From: Apis mellifera
Lineage: Eukaryota > Arthropoda > Insecta > Hymenoptera > Apidae
Direction of reading: 5' to 3'
DNA length: 64,000 nucleotides
Assembly: GCF_003254395.2 (NCBI RefSeq)
Contig: NC_037647.1
Span: 10,359,050 to 10,423,049 of the forward strand
Made by a program: the position numbers and the translations under genes. The notes under the pieces are model-generated. The model was not told the DNA's origin, did not search any database, and saw only the letters and a program-made list of their open reading frames with translations. Positions 21,991-33,790 of this stretch are shown piece by piece; the first letter of the stretch is position 1, and each line of letters begins with the position of its first letter.

Positions 21991-23510
21991 TTTCAAGATA
22001 TACTGGTATTTATAATTCTTTTTGGACAAACGTTGGAAATACATTATTTAACATTTTAATCAATGAATCAACTTTCATTTTCAGGTCAAATTTTGATCAA
22101 TTCCGTTTAAACGTTCCAAAATGTACTAATATTTATTAAATATTAAATGAGTGAGTAGTATATTTATAATTTTTTTTTCTTTTGGATAAATGTTGCAAAT
22201 ATGTTATTTAACGTTTTAATCAATGGACCAATTTTCATTTTCAGGTCAAATTTTGATCAATTGCATTTAAACGTTCCAAAATGTACTAATATTTATTAAA
22301 TGAGTGAGTAGTATATTTATAATTTTTTTTTCTTTTGGATAAATGTTGCAAATACGTTATTTAATGTTTTAATCAATAGACCAATTTTCATTTTCAGGTC
22401 AAATTTTGATCAATTCCATTTAAACGTTCCAAAATGTACTAATATTTATTAAATGAGTGAGTAGTATATTTATAATTTTTTTTTCTTTTGGATAAATGTT
22501 GCAAATTTATTTAACATTATAATCAATAGACCAATTTTTATTTTCAGGTCAAATTTTGATCAATTCCATTTAAATGTTCCAAAATGTACTAATATTTATT
22601 AAATGAGTGAGTAATATATTTATAATTTTTTTTTCTTTTGGATAAATGTTGCAAATACGTTATTTAATGTTTTAATCAATGGACCAATTTTCATTTTCAG
22701 GCTAAATTTTGATCAATTCCATTTAAACGTTTCAAAATGTATTAATATTTATTAAATATTATAATGAGTAAGTAGTGTATTTATAATTTTTTTTTCTTTT
22801 GGATAAACGTTGCAAATACGTTATTTAATATTTTAATCAATGGACCAACTTTCATTTTCAAATTCAAATTTTGATAAATTCTGTTTAAACGTTCCAAAGT
22901 ATATTGACATTAATAAATACATTATTAACTTGTAATAAGCAATTGTTATTTATAGCTTTGTTTGGTAAACATTCCAAATATATTATTTAATTAATGGATC
23001 AACTTTCATTTTCAGGCCAAATTTTGATCAATTCTATTTAATTAAACGTTCCAAAATGTACTAATATGTATTAAGTATTGTAATGAATAGTAGTAGTATA
23101 TTTATAATTTTTTTTTCTTTTGGAACGTTGCAACGTTATTTAACGTTTTAATCAATGGACCAACTTTCATTTTCAAATTCAAATTTTGATTAATTCCGTT
23201 TAAACGTTCCAAAGTGTATTGATATTAATAAATATATCATTAACTTATAATAAGCAATTGTTATTTATAGCTTTGTTTGGTAAACATTTCAAATGTATCA
23301 TTTAATTAATGGGCCAACTTTCATTTTCAGGCCAAATTTTGATCAATTCCATTTAAACGTTCCAAAATATGTATCATTTATTAACTAAATATAACGAATA
23401 ATTAAAATACTTTATAATTTTTTGGATAAACGACAAATATTATTATATTTTTTAACCAACCTTTTCTTCTTTTATTTTTCAATATCTTGAAAGCTAAATT
23501 TTGATCAATT
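21990..23510. repeat. Satellite-like tandem array, 150-162 bp monomers with 315 bp dimer
   Basis: About ten monomers, anchored on AAATTTTGATCAATT-like sequence near 22088, 22248, 22401, 22551, 22704, 22866, 23019, 23181, 23334 and 23496. Each holds TTCATTTTCAGG, TTTAAACGTTCCAAAATGTA, a poly-T stretch with CTTTTGGATAAA, and GTTGCAAATACGTTATTTAA. In the right half two monomer types alternate, giving a 315 bp higher-order unit (22866, 23181, 23496). Decayed copies may continue to about 23660. There are no open frames. Confidence 0.92.
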
Positions 23511-23659
23511 AATTTTTAAAAATATATAAACATTGATAAATATATATTATTAGTTAATCAAATTACAATAATTTACAAGTTTTTCTTATAATATTTGGCA
23601 ATATTTCAAATATATATTATATATATTATTATTTAGTTGATTGTATGATATTATTTATT

Positions 23660-24053
23660 TAATTTTTTAATTGATCAATATGGCTGACTTCATAACTACT
23701 CGATACCAAATACATATTTTCATTTCTTCATTCATTCATTCCATTCATTAATTTCACTTCTAAAATCCTCAAATTTTTTTCACTTTTCTCGCTTATTACA
23801 GTTAATTCAGCCTCCCTCTTCAATGTGTACGTTTACGTCACACAGTTATAAACGACCTATAAAATAAACAAGGAAACACATTTTACATTTACGAGCAAGC
23901 TTTGACTCTCGAACGTTCGAAACACTTGGATGGGCGCTAATTTAAGGAAAATGAATTGCCTTCATCGTTAGCTCTCCTCCCATACTTTCCTGCATCTCTG
24001 GCAAATTAAGCTTTTGAACTTCAACTTAGTTTTTGCTCGTTCAGTCTTGGAAA

Positions 24054-24091
<38 letters not shown>

Positions 24092-25285
24092 TAAATGCAA
24101 CTTTAATCTTCCCTTTTCGATAAGTGTAAATCAGTCAAAGAAATCAGTCTGAGAAAGAGAGAGAGAGAGAGAGATTTTTCGAAAGATTGAAGCAAATGCA
24201 ATCGATGCATTGGAAAAATATTCGCTCTTTTACATTTCTGTCTTCTCCTTTTCAGATTTATTCGTCTCTTCACCATCTTTTTTATCCGCTTATTCATTCC
24301 AACACAAGGATGTTATGTATAAACTGTGTATTACACATTATAAATTGACCGATAGTCGGTAAAGAAAATTACGAATCTCTTTCTCGATCTCTTCGGAAAA
24401 TTTGTAATCATAAATCTTATTTTTTTCGAAAACATGATCGCTCGAAAAGTGAAAATTCTACGTTTCTTTTTTTTCTTCGAAAGAAAATTATTTCGAACGT
24501 TAAAATTCTCACTTTCGTATCTTTCGAATAACAATATTCAAAATTCATTAGATACAAAAATTAACGAAATTTTAAAGTTTTCTATAATTTTTTACACATA
24601 TTTCTAGAGCTTTATTTATAAGAAAATTATTATTATATTTTAATTTTATTCTCGTTCATTCTTTTGATTTATTTTTTGGTCTCTGTTTTATACATCAAAG
24701 ATCGTGACAATTGAATCGAATTGAAAAGTTAAAATATTTTGTACAAATTGTTTACACAATTATATTATGTAATTTTATATTTATTTTTGTTGGAATAATA
24801 ATAATATAACATGAATATGACACGTATATATATGCTATATGCTCACCTTTTGCAATATTCGATAAATGAAGCAAGCTACCAATCGATTAAGATAATTAAT
24901 TAAATTAAATTAATTAGCAACTTCGATATTGCATACATTCGTAAAATATTAACGAGACTGTATTGTACGAAACTGTTTCGCTTCGGTTAAAATTCCAATT
25001 TTAAAATTTGTTAATATTAATCCCTCTGAATTTTTAACATCAATGTCAAGCTCATTTTCACCACCAACCGTAAATTTTATACGATTTCCATTCATAATAC
25101 ATTATGATTGAATAATTTTCGATGAAATTAGGAAAAAAAAAATAAAAAAATAAAAAAAGAGAAAGGTACGAGTAATTAAAAAATATTCAATTATCCTTTC
25201 AATTTGTTTCGCCCTTCCCCTATGAAATTTTTAATATTTATCGTACCGACCACACGGTCTAGTATATGGCATTAAAAATTAAAAG
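23660..25285. other. AT-rich sequence with TA microsatellite, no gene seen
   Basis: Contains an (AT)n run at about 24052-24087 and a short GA run at 24157-24173. Short open frames at 24103-24534 are Lys/Arg-rich by composition. No supportable gene. Confidence 0.5.
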
Positions 25286-25591
25286 TCAGTTACTGTAAAT
25301 GTGAGCAAAGAGCGCACCAAGCACTTTCAATTTTCGAAGAAACAAAATTTTCGATCCAAATCTACACGCGTTGATTACATTATAAATAGTAACTACTATA
25401 TCGTTAATTTTAAATGATGATCCGTCGCCGAAATTAATATTAAACACGTAGACGATCAGATAAACAGTAATTGATTTATCATTGATTGCCTTCGAGGAAT
25501 TTATCCCTTCGCTAATTAGATAGGGATCACAAGTCGCCCTGTCTGCCATAAACGTGTCGATATTTCGATCAATCACGAAAATGAATTCCAT
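25286..25591 (-). other. 101-codon open frame, unrecognised
   Basis: A minus-strand frame with ATG (start 25591) and 101 codons of non-repetitive composition in fairly AT-rich DNA. The product would be hydrophobic in the middle (SITVYLIVYVFNINFG) with no recognised domain. By my rough estimate, one or two such frames are expected by chance in a window of this size and composition. On the other strand the block near 25500-25570 has homeodomain- and Abd-B-like sites (GCTAATTAGA, CCATAAA), so it may instead be a regulatory element. Confidence 0.15.
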
Positions 25592-26586
25592 TGAAAAATA
25601 ATTATCTCAATTATCTCGATAATTATCTATGAGAATTTTAATTTTATTCAGAAAAAATTCACGAGTGAAGAATTACGAGTTAAGATAAAATAAATAAATA
25701 AAAAAATAAAACAATACGCTAAGACATGTCATCATAAGATCAAATATTTTCATATATTCCGAAAGTAGGAAAAAGAAAGAATTTTAGAATTTATCGCGCA
25801 ATAGAGATTCGAATAACAATGGAGAGCACGCATGAAACGCACGATATTCGGATAACAACGTATAAAGTCGAGTATCTTCGATCCTGTATACGCGCACCGT
25901 ATGTAATCGTATAGTCATAATTTTACTACAATATACATGTAGCGCACGGTTGCGTGTCATGAAACGCAAATGCGCATTCCTCATTGGAACACGTAGTTTG
26001 ATTTATGCTTACGAACTCTCACGGTGTTTCCAGGACTACACACTACATATGAGAGATAATAGTGTGAATCAACATCGGTCCAATCCATCCAAACTTTCAC
26101 GCTTTCGGTGATTTAATCCTTCTTTCGATTAATCATATTATGTGAATCATATAATTCGATTTTTTTAATAATCATCTTTTTGATTTTATTTTATTTTAAT
26201 TGTCTCTTCGATACGAGTGGTTAATTTATTACTACGTAAATAAGTCGCGACGCATATGATTCTTTCGTAATTGTTTTTTTTTTTAATTTATTTTATTTTT
26301 AATTTAATTATCAACCATTTCATATTTCACTTATTTTACGTAAGTAAACTGTGACGATTTTTTTTAAATCTTTTATTTTATGTTTAATTTTATTTTTTAT
26401 TAAATTGTCTTTCACCTAACCTATTCACTGATATAAAATTATATATTCTTGTAAAATTATCATCAATTTAAAAATGTTTGTTTATAAAGAAGTTTTCTTA
26501 ATCGATTAATAAATTATACGTACATATATGTATTTAAGTATGAACAATTTTTTTTAAGGAACAGTATCTGATATTTAACCACACAG
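25592..26586. other. AT-rich sequence, no gene seen
   Basis: A GC-richer patch with GCGCACCGTATG and GCGCACGGTTGCG lies at 25880-26080. No gene or splice-bounded frame is supported. Confidence 0.5.
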
Positions 26587-26699
26587 GCTGATGACAATAG
26601 GGAGGATCAAGTTTAGAACGTTTATTGTCCTTCTGCACGCAATCGAGTATGCAGAAGCCATTTGAAAAACACATTTAGAACTTCTTGTTGAATAGTCAC
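26587..26699 (+). ncRNA. Candidate exon of unknown (probably non-coding) transcript
   Basis: A 113 nt GC-richer block is bounded by an acceptor-like ATTTAACCACACAG (ends 26586) and a consensus GTAAGT donor (26700-26705). All three frames contain stops. The longest piece is a short frame starting MTIGRIKFRTFIVLLHAIEY. Either a non-coding RNA or a 5' UTR exon would fit. No partner exon is assigned. Confidence 0.25.
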
Positions 26700-28019
26700 G
26701 TAAGTACTTGAACGTTATCACTAACGAGTATCACGCAGTGAAGTTTTTATTTTAATGTTAAAATTTTTTAACATTATCTAAACTTTTTTCAAATGGCGAA
26801 GAGAAACTTTTTAATTTCTTCCGAAATTATATTTTTAAACTAAATTAGAGAATTATTTAAAATAGAATCTTTTAGATGATTTTTCACGATTTATCGAAAA
26901 AATTGTTATCTCGTTATATTTTCAAAGTAAAATATGATAATGGATGTGAACCATGAATAATAATAAATGAGATCGTTTAAATATTTCCTGTATTTATGAA
27001 AGAATTCTACAAAGAATTCCCTTTATTTAGAGAGATTATAATAAACTATTCAAAAGGTTAACCAGAGAAAAAAGAAATTTTTCCAACAATCATCCTTTTT
27101 AAAAAGAATTCCATTCTTTTTTTCTTATTGTTAGAAATTCTCATTTCTTTAATTCTTATGTTAATATCCAACGTATATTCTTTCATTTAATAGAAAAGTA
27201 AAAATGTATTATTTTCTCTTCAAAAGATTTTTAAAATTCAATTAGATCATTGTTTGACAATTATTCATTATCCAATTATATTTCAATCTTATTACCAAAA
27301 AATTAAAATCAGAAATTTAATAATTAAACACATTTGATTATTCACATAAATATTAAATGATAAGAAGTTATTAAATTTTAATAATTCGTAGAAATGATAT
27401 CAAAACGGAGTATTTTCTTTTTTCTAGGTTTAAAAAAAAGAAACAGAAAGAAGAATTCAACGTAAGAGTATCACTAAGAATTTTTTAATCCAAGGATAAT
27501 TAAAATTTTCCAAGGTTGCAAAACGTGTGAAACGAATTTTGGCGTTGTTTAGATAAAACGATAAGAAACCATGGAATGACCAGCCAGTTCTTCCTCCTGT
27601 CTCCTCCACTCTATTAGATTTTTATCCGCGAGCTAAAGTAAAAAAAATGCGGTTTATCACAACGAAGCCAACAACACGGCGCAGGATATAAGAGAAAAAA
27701 ATTATAGCTGCATGTGAATCGATAACGTGTCAAGAAATAGAAAAAGTTGATTAAAATGTTTTTTAGTTATGTATTGAGGTAAACGATTAATATTTTGAAC
27801 ACCTATAGAAAATTTAAAAAAAATTGAAATATAAATTGTATTGCAAGTCCTTCGCTTTTAATCGCTGAATATCTATATTCATGTTTTTATACGAATGTAT
27901 GAATTGATATAGAAGAAACATACGCAAAACTTTTAGAAGACTCGAATAATTATTCTTCTCAATGTTACAAATATTAATATCAATTTAATTTGCATCAAGT
28001 TGCAGAATTCTTTTATGAA
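26700..28019. other. AT-rich sequence, no gene seen
   Basis: AT-rich DNA with a small GC-richer patch at 27540-27690 (GCCAGTTCTTCCTCCTGTCT). Nothing else is supportable. Confidence 0.5.
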
Positions 28020-28790
28020 AAAATTTTTTGAAATTATAACTTAACTTTCGATTAAATTCCTCAATACTTGTCACTTCAAATTTTTATAAAGATAATATGT
28101 TTTGCTTTTCTCAAGTGTAAATTTTATATCATTTATTATCATAATTCGTCGCAAAACAATCTTTACTGTATTATATTCGAAGAATTTATCGTTATATATT
28201 TATCCAACAGTGAATATTAAAATCGTATCGTACATTATTTTTGTTGTGTTTGTACCAATATTAATTTAATTTGCATCGTTGGAATTTTTTGAGCTTATAA
28301 AAGCTAACTTAAATACTTTATTCGTGTTTAAATTTTATATCATTTATTTAAATAAATCAATTAAAATTTTATTAATAATCAATTGTAAAATATTCTTCGA
28401 CGAATTATATTCGATAAAAAAATAAGATTTATTATCTTGAATGCTAATTCATGTTTGTCTAGCAATACCAATTTAGTCGATGAATTTTTTGAGATTAAAT
28501 ATTAAAATAACGTAATAATAACTGTTTGTATCTGAATTTTATATCATTTATTTACAAAATAAATTAATCAAAATTTCACTAATAACCAATCGTAATGCAT
28601 TGAAAGAATTTTTCATGAAAGAATATTTTGAAGTTATGAAATTCTAACCTAACACTTTATTGTTCTTCTATCTAAATTTTATATTATCTATTTATTAAAC
28701 AAAGCAATCAAAATTTCATTAATAATCAATAATCAATTGCAAAACACTTTTCGAAATATTATATTCAATAACAGAAGGATTAATCGTCTT
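28020..28790. repeat. Degenerate tandem repeat, about 140-210 bp period, four copies
   Basis: Copies start at AAATTTTATATCATTTAT-like sequence near 28119, 28329, 28535 and 28673. Each is followed by AATCAATTAAAATTTTATT-like and TAATCAATTGTAAAAT-like blocks and ends near ATTATATTCGA. Copies are well diverged. Confidence 0.6.
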
Positions 28791-28849
28791 GGACGATAAT
28801 GTATGCTTTTGTTCACCATTACGCGTAATTAGTATTAATCCGTGAATTG

Positions 28850-29080
28850 ATAGGTTTCGGCTACGATTAGAATACCGAACGACATTAATAACGGGTCGGT
28901 GAATTCGGTTTGTTATTAATTGTGCATGGCAAAGCCAAGGTGGTAGCCACGATGGCCAGATATCGGTACGTTACAACGTGTTATACGTTAACGTTTCCAC
29001 GTGCTCGCACTTCTGCACAACCGAATGAAGCAATTTGATCCCAATTAGCGAATCTCGAATTAAATCCGCAATGACCACCA
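28850..29080. promoter_or_regulatory. Candidate conserved enhancer-like element
   Basis: A sharply bounded GC-richer block contains a perfect 9 bp inverted repeat, ATTAATAAC...GTTATTAAT (28883-28921), resembling paired homeodomain sites. It also has AAGGTGGTAGCCACGATGGC, an E-box CACGTG (28998-29003) and AATTAG/TAATTAAA-type sites nearby. There is no open frame. The density of homeodomain-type motifs suggests a developmental cis-regulatory module, which is inference. Confidence 0.3.
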
Positions 29081-31769
29081 ATTAAAATTGTCGCGTTATT
29101 GAATTTCTTTCCCTTGTTTAATTACATGGCGATATATACGTGTAGATACATGTTTATTCACACATACATATTTCATGGTATAAATATTATGAATGTTGAA
29201 TGAATTTAATTTCTAACACATGTAAATTCTCAGTATGATATAAATTTTATGAAAGAAGTTAATTTACAATATCATGTGAATTATTTTTAATTTGTTTTTT
29301 GGTTTGCTTTTTTTTTTTTAATTCTTTCTTAGAGGATGTACAAGTGTAAAAGTGTATATTTATGCATATTTGGATATTTGGTGTATTTTGTGAGAAATTC
29401 TGTATTTTTTAATTTTCACGATAAAATGACCTTTTATATTATTATATTTTGTTTTTATCGAATTTTTTTCGTTATCTTCATTATGGAATATATGCAACAC
29501 GCGTATGTAACAAAATTTAGCGATAGCCAACGTTCGTTTATACGTTTATATGTTTGAAATAAATTGCAATTTTATTAAAAAAAAAAAAATAGATAGGCCG
29601 ATGCGCGTTTCTTGATTTTCAGATATTGTTTATTTAATTTATGCAAGGTATAAATTGCATCTTATGATTTACGCTTATTATTTCAAATGAAAATATTGTT
29701 ATATAATAAAAATTATATTTCTTTTCATTTATTTGTATCTAAATCATTTTTTTAATAATTCATAATATTATAATTTACAATATTTGTATAATTATCTGAA
29801 AAATTTTACATAATTTCTTACACAAGCTTATATCCAATAATTGTATTTGGAAAATATTAGAATATTGAACATGCTGATTTTTTAATTTCAGTTTCAATTT
29901 CGGTAATAAAATAATTTACTGAGAAAATTAAACGTATAAAATTAATAATTAAACACAGGTATTTGTATGTAACATTTTACACATATATTTTTCTGTTTTA
30001 ATATATATTTTATATACATTTTTAATAATATTTGAAAATGTTTCAGATAAAAGTTGAATAGTTTCAAGAGGAGCATATGCTACTATTATTAATTTTTTGA
30101 AAGTGGACGTGTAAGATGCTTGTGAAAGTCAACTTTAATTTTTTAAATGAAATCATATATTTTTAAATATATTAATTGATGCAATGAAATTTTTTACAAA
30201 AAAGTATTAAACTATGCAAATCAAAAAGTCATTTAGAATTTATAATAAATATTTTTCATTTATGAAATAAATGGTTTTTTGCTATAAATAGCTTAGTATT
30301 TTTTTTTTATAAAAAATGATATTTATTAATGTATAAAAGAATATACAATTTCATTAAAAAAAATTATTTCGATTTTCATATTAATTCTATTCATTTATAA
30401 AAAAATTAATAACATCAGAATACATATATTATTTTCTTAAAAAAAATTTAATTTTTATCTAAAACTTTTCTTATTATCAAAAAGCAACGAGATATTTTGG
30501 ATGATACACTGTATATCATCAAAAATTATTTTTATTTACTTAAATAATATTGATCTGAATCTTGATATTTTTTGATTTCTTGATTTTTTGATATCCATCT
30601 TCAATTTAGATCCATTTATCCATATTGGAATCTAAAAAGAAATAATATTGTAACATTAACAACTAAAAGATTCTAAATAACTAAAAAAATTTGTGAAACC
30701 AATTTCAAATCTCTGGTTACTCCTGCATCAAATAATTAATCCAATTTGTTACCCCCTATGATTAAAGCTCTGTAGAGATTGAACTTTTACCATCTTTTTA
30801 GAGATATTATCCAACACTCTTCCCATGTTTTACTAGAACATAAAGATTATACAAGGGAAAAGGATGGAGGAGGACACAAATGAGTAAAAGAAAGGAGAGA
30901 GAGAAAGAGAGAGATACATTGATAGCGTATAAGAGAAGGAACGACGAGACAGAGTACCAGAGAGGTAAATTTATTTGCATAGGCCCCTTGAGTCTCTTTC
31001 GAGCGGAAATACAACTAATTGGATTCCCTAGCATCAGCGTATACGTATGTATGTGATCTCAAGTATGTGTATGTGTCAGCTTGGCTGGCCATTTCTTTTT
31101 CTTCTTTTTTTCTTTTTTTTTTTTTTATTTTTCTTCTCTTTTTAAACTGAAGTAGAAAGAAGCCAGAAGGAGGACCTACCAAGAAAAGTACATTGGCTAA
31201 TGTAATTTCGTCTGTATGCAGTAAGCTTGCGTGCCTTTCTCTCTCTCTCTCTCTTTCTCTTGGTATTCTATCTTCTTTTCAGTCTTGTATTCGTTTCGTC
31301 CTTTTCTCTTCAATCCCTTTACGCTCGTCGACCGGTCGAAAATTTATTTTTCCAGCACGGGAACCGTGCTAAACTCTCCAAGACGTAGTGGAGATTTAAG
31401 CATATTCTAAGGTTGTTGTCGTTCCACCCCCCCTCCTTTCGCACTCCCTTGTTCCCTTTTAGGCTGTTTCGTCGTTTTCTGCATTTGTTTAGCATTTTAA
31501 CGGTGTGCATTTAAATGGGTTTTAGCGAAGAGAATCCTTTTTGAATTGTTTCACTCCGTATTTTTTTCCTTCCTTTATGTTGAAGATGAAGTATTTTTTA
31601 AAAGATTTAAAAGAAGAGAAACGTGAAACAGTTAATATGCGACGCTTAGTTTATCATTTTGTGATTAAATAATGGAGGAAATATTAGTCGTTGAAATGCA
31701 TTGTTTGATAATTTCAATGTTTCAATTTGCAGCTTCTTAAAAAAAAATCATCCTTTATCCTCATTCTTG
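29081..31769. other. AT-rich sequence, GC-richer patch at 30800-31500, no gene seen
   Basis: Mostly AT-rich filler. The 30800-31500 part is less AT-rich, with short GA runs (30897-30912), a CT run (31239-31254), a poly-T tract (31107-31126) and unrecognised short minus-strand frames (30807-31034, 31319-31510). Confidence 0.5.
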
Positions 31770-31907
31770 TACTTAAATAATTATCCAATCCTTCTTCTTG
31801 TACTTAAATAATTATCCAATCCTTCTTCTTGTACTTAAATAATTATCCAATCCTTCTTCTTGTACTTAAATAATTATCCAATCCTTCTTCTTGTACTTAA
31901 ATAATTA
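31770..31907. repeat. 31 bp tandem repeat, about 4.5 near-perfect copies
   Basis: The unit begins TACTTAAATAATTATCCAAT and ends CCTTCTTCTTG. Copies start at 31770, 31801, 31832 and 31863, with a partial copy at 31894. Their identity implies recent expansion, so the locus is likely variable in copy number. Confidence 0.97.
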
Positions 31908-32483
31908 AAATATATGATAAATATTTTTAGTAAAAAAAAAAAAATCATGATAAATACATGTTTATAAAAAGATACTAATCTTTGATTTCAAACATCATTA
32001 CAATAAATATTGTTATTGTGAAAGTCTTATTTGACAGTTATTGATTATTAAAAAGTTCAATTATCCAATGTAAATCATAAAATTTAAATAAATTTTCATT
32101 TGATATCAATTAATTTATATTAATTTTACGTTTAATTTCAGTTGTCTCGGATCAAATAATTAAATAAAAATTGATTTTTTTAAATTAAAATCTGTTAGCC
32201 GATTTAATTTATCTAAACTGTTTTGAAAACTGCTAGATAAAACTTTTACAATAGCACTCAAAGTGATTAATCTATTAAACATATTAAAAAAAAAAAATCA
32301 CGGAAATCCAAGATCTAGTATCTTTAAATAATTATGAATAATTAATGATAAGAAATGTATTCAATCCGATTGATTTAAGTTTTTGTATCGATGGAATGAC
32401 TTCATGCAGATAATTACTCTGCGCAATTCTTCGTCCTCCCTTTATTTCAATTTACTTTATGTTATCGTTTTCACATTGCACAG

Positions 32484-32623
32484 GCTACTTCCTTAAGTCA
32501 CTCCGTTCTACGGAATCACGATTAATCGGAGCGTGGGTGAAGTAGATCAACACCAAGCTGGTGCAAACTTTTAACTATCAAGGAGCTGGAGCAGGAAAGT
32601 TTGGCGGAGAGTTCGTCTATCCG
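32484..32623 (+). ncRNA. Candidate exon with strong acceptor and donor, unknown gene
   Basis: An acceptor with upstream pyrimidines (TTTTCACATTGCACAG, ends 32483) and a consensus GTAAGT donor (32624-32629) bound 140 nt of GC-richer sequence. All three frames have a stop in the first half. After the last stop one frame is open to the donor and reads NYQGAGAGKFGGEFVYP, which I do not recognise, and it has no ATG. It could be a 5' UTR exon, a non-coding RNA exon, or a shorter coding exon using a later AG. No partner exon is assigned. Confidence 0.3.
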
Positions 32624-32629
32624 GTAAGT

Positions 32630-33689
32630 TTCGAGAGTCCGAGATATCGTCGGGCCATCAGCTACCCTTCTCTTCTTCTTTCTCCTCCTCCTTCTTCTTC
32701 TTCTTACTTCTCTGGGACTGGTCTTTCTTCTGGATCGTCTGTCCGTTTAAAAATTAAATTTGTATCTATGTGATATAGGTGGAGTCATGCTTTCGACAAC
32801 TTCTGTTCTGTGAAAAAGATAGAAATTTAAGATTAGATGAAATTATTAGATAATTAATGTTTAGATTTTTATTCTCAAATTAAAATTTTTATGATAAGAA
32901 TAGAATTGAATTAGAAATTTGTTTTATCTTTAAAATATTATAATATGTATTTTCATATTGTCTATGAGAAAATGGTTAGTAGAGAAGAACTGAAAGATGT
33001 AGACTTCATTTTCTTCATTACATTCTTAAGGTTATCACGTATTGGCATAATAATGAGTTTATTAATTATTTTATGAATAGTTAATATTCTTATAAATCTT
33101 CTAAGGCGTTTACATAATCTTAATCTTCTTAATGTTATTGTAGTTCATAATCCATCTGTTAATAATATAATAATAGGATTTTATAATTATATTCATAAAT
33201 TATTTTGTGAATAATATTCGCCAATATTTTGAAATGATCATCACAACATTGTTTTATTTGTTCTAATTATACTCACATATATATTATCATTTATCTTCTT
33301 TATCAAACAATTTAACATGAATATAATTCCTTTAAATTATGAGAAGAAAGATATCAGATAATGGATCAATAATATTCATATTTTTCTTGTCATCTTCTCG
33401 TGGTCGAGCAATAATTTATTTTGAATATTTTATAAATTTTTTTGCATTCCATAGATTTTCTGTAGATTAAAATTCTTCATAAATGCATAAATCTGCAATC
33501 TATTGATCGAATTAAGATTTCTTCCTTAAAACAAAATATTTGATTTAGAAAATCAAAAAGCAAATATTTTATATTATAAATGTAATATTTCTATACAAAG
33601 TTAGTGTTATTTCAGGAATTCAATTGAAGAAAGTCTTCCTCTTTTTTGTTCGAAAATATTTAATTATGAAAGTTATTGTAGTAGGAGGA
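32630..33689. other. AT-rich sequence, no gene seen
   Basis: Begins with a CTTCTT-rich patch (32667-32710), then AT-rich filler. Nothing else is supportable. Confidence 0.5.
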
Positions 33690-33790
33690 GCATTGTTCAG
33701 ACAAGTGGTACAAGTCAATTATTAGCTGAACAAGTAATATATCGATTACTTAAGCAGATAAGTAGTATAAATCAAATTTTAAATTGAAGA
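33690..33790. repeat. GTAGTATA-family repeat fragment
   Basis: Short degenerate repeats with ACAAGTGGTACAAGTCAATT, GAACAAGTAATATATCGAT and AGATAAGTAGTATAAATCAA, the same family as at 13.3 and 18.4 kb. Confidence 0.6.

Noticed and set aside
31770..31907. CRISPR-like array
   Set aside because: The 31 bp units are contiguous with no unique spacers, in a eukaryotic genome. It is an ordinary minisatellite.
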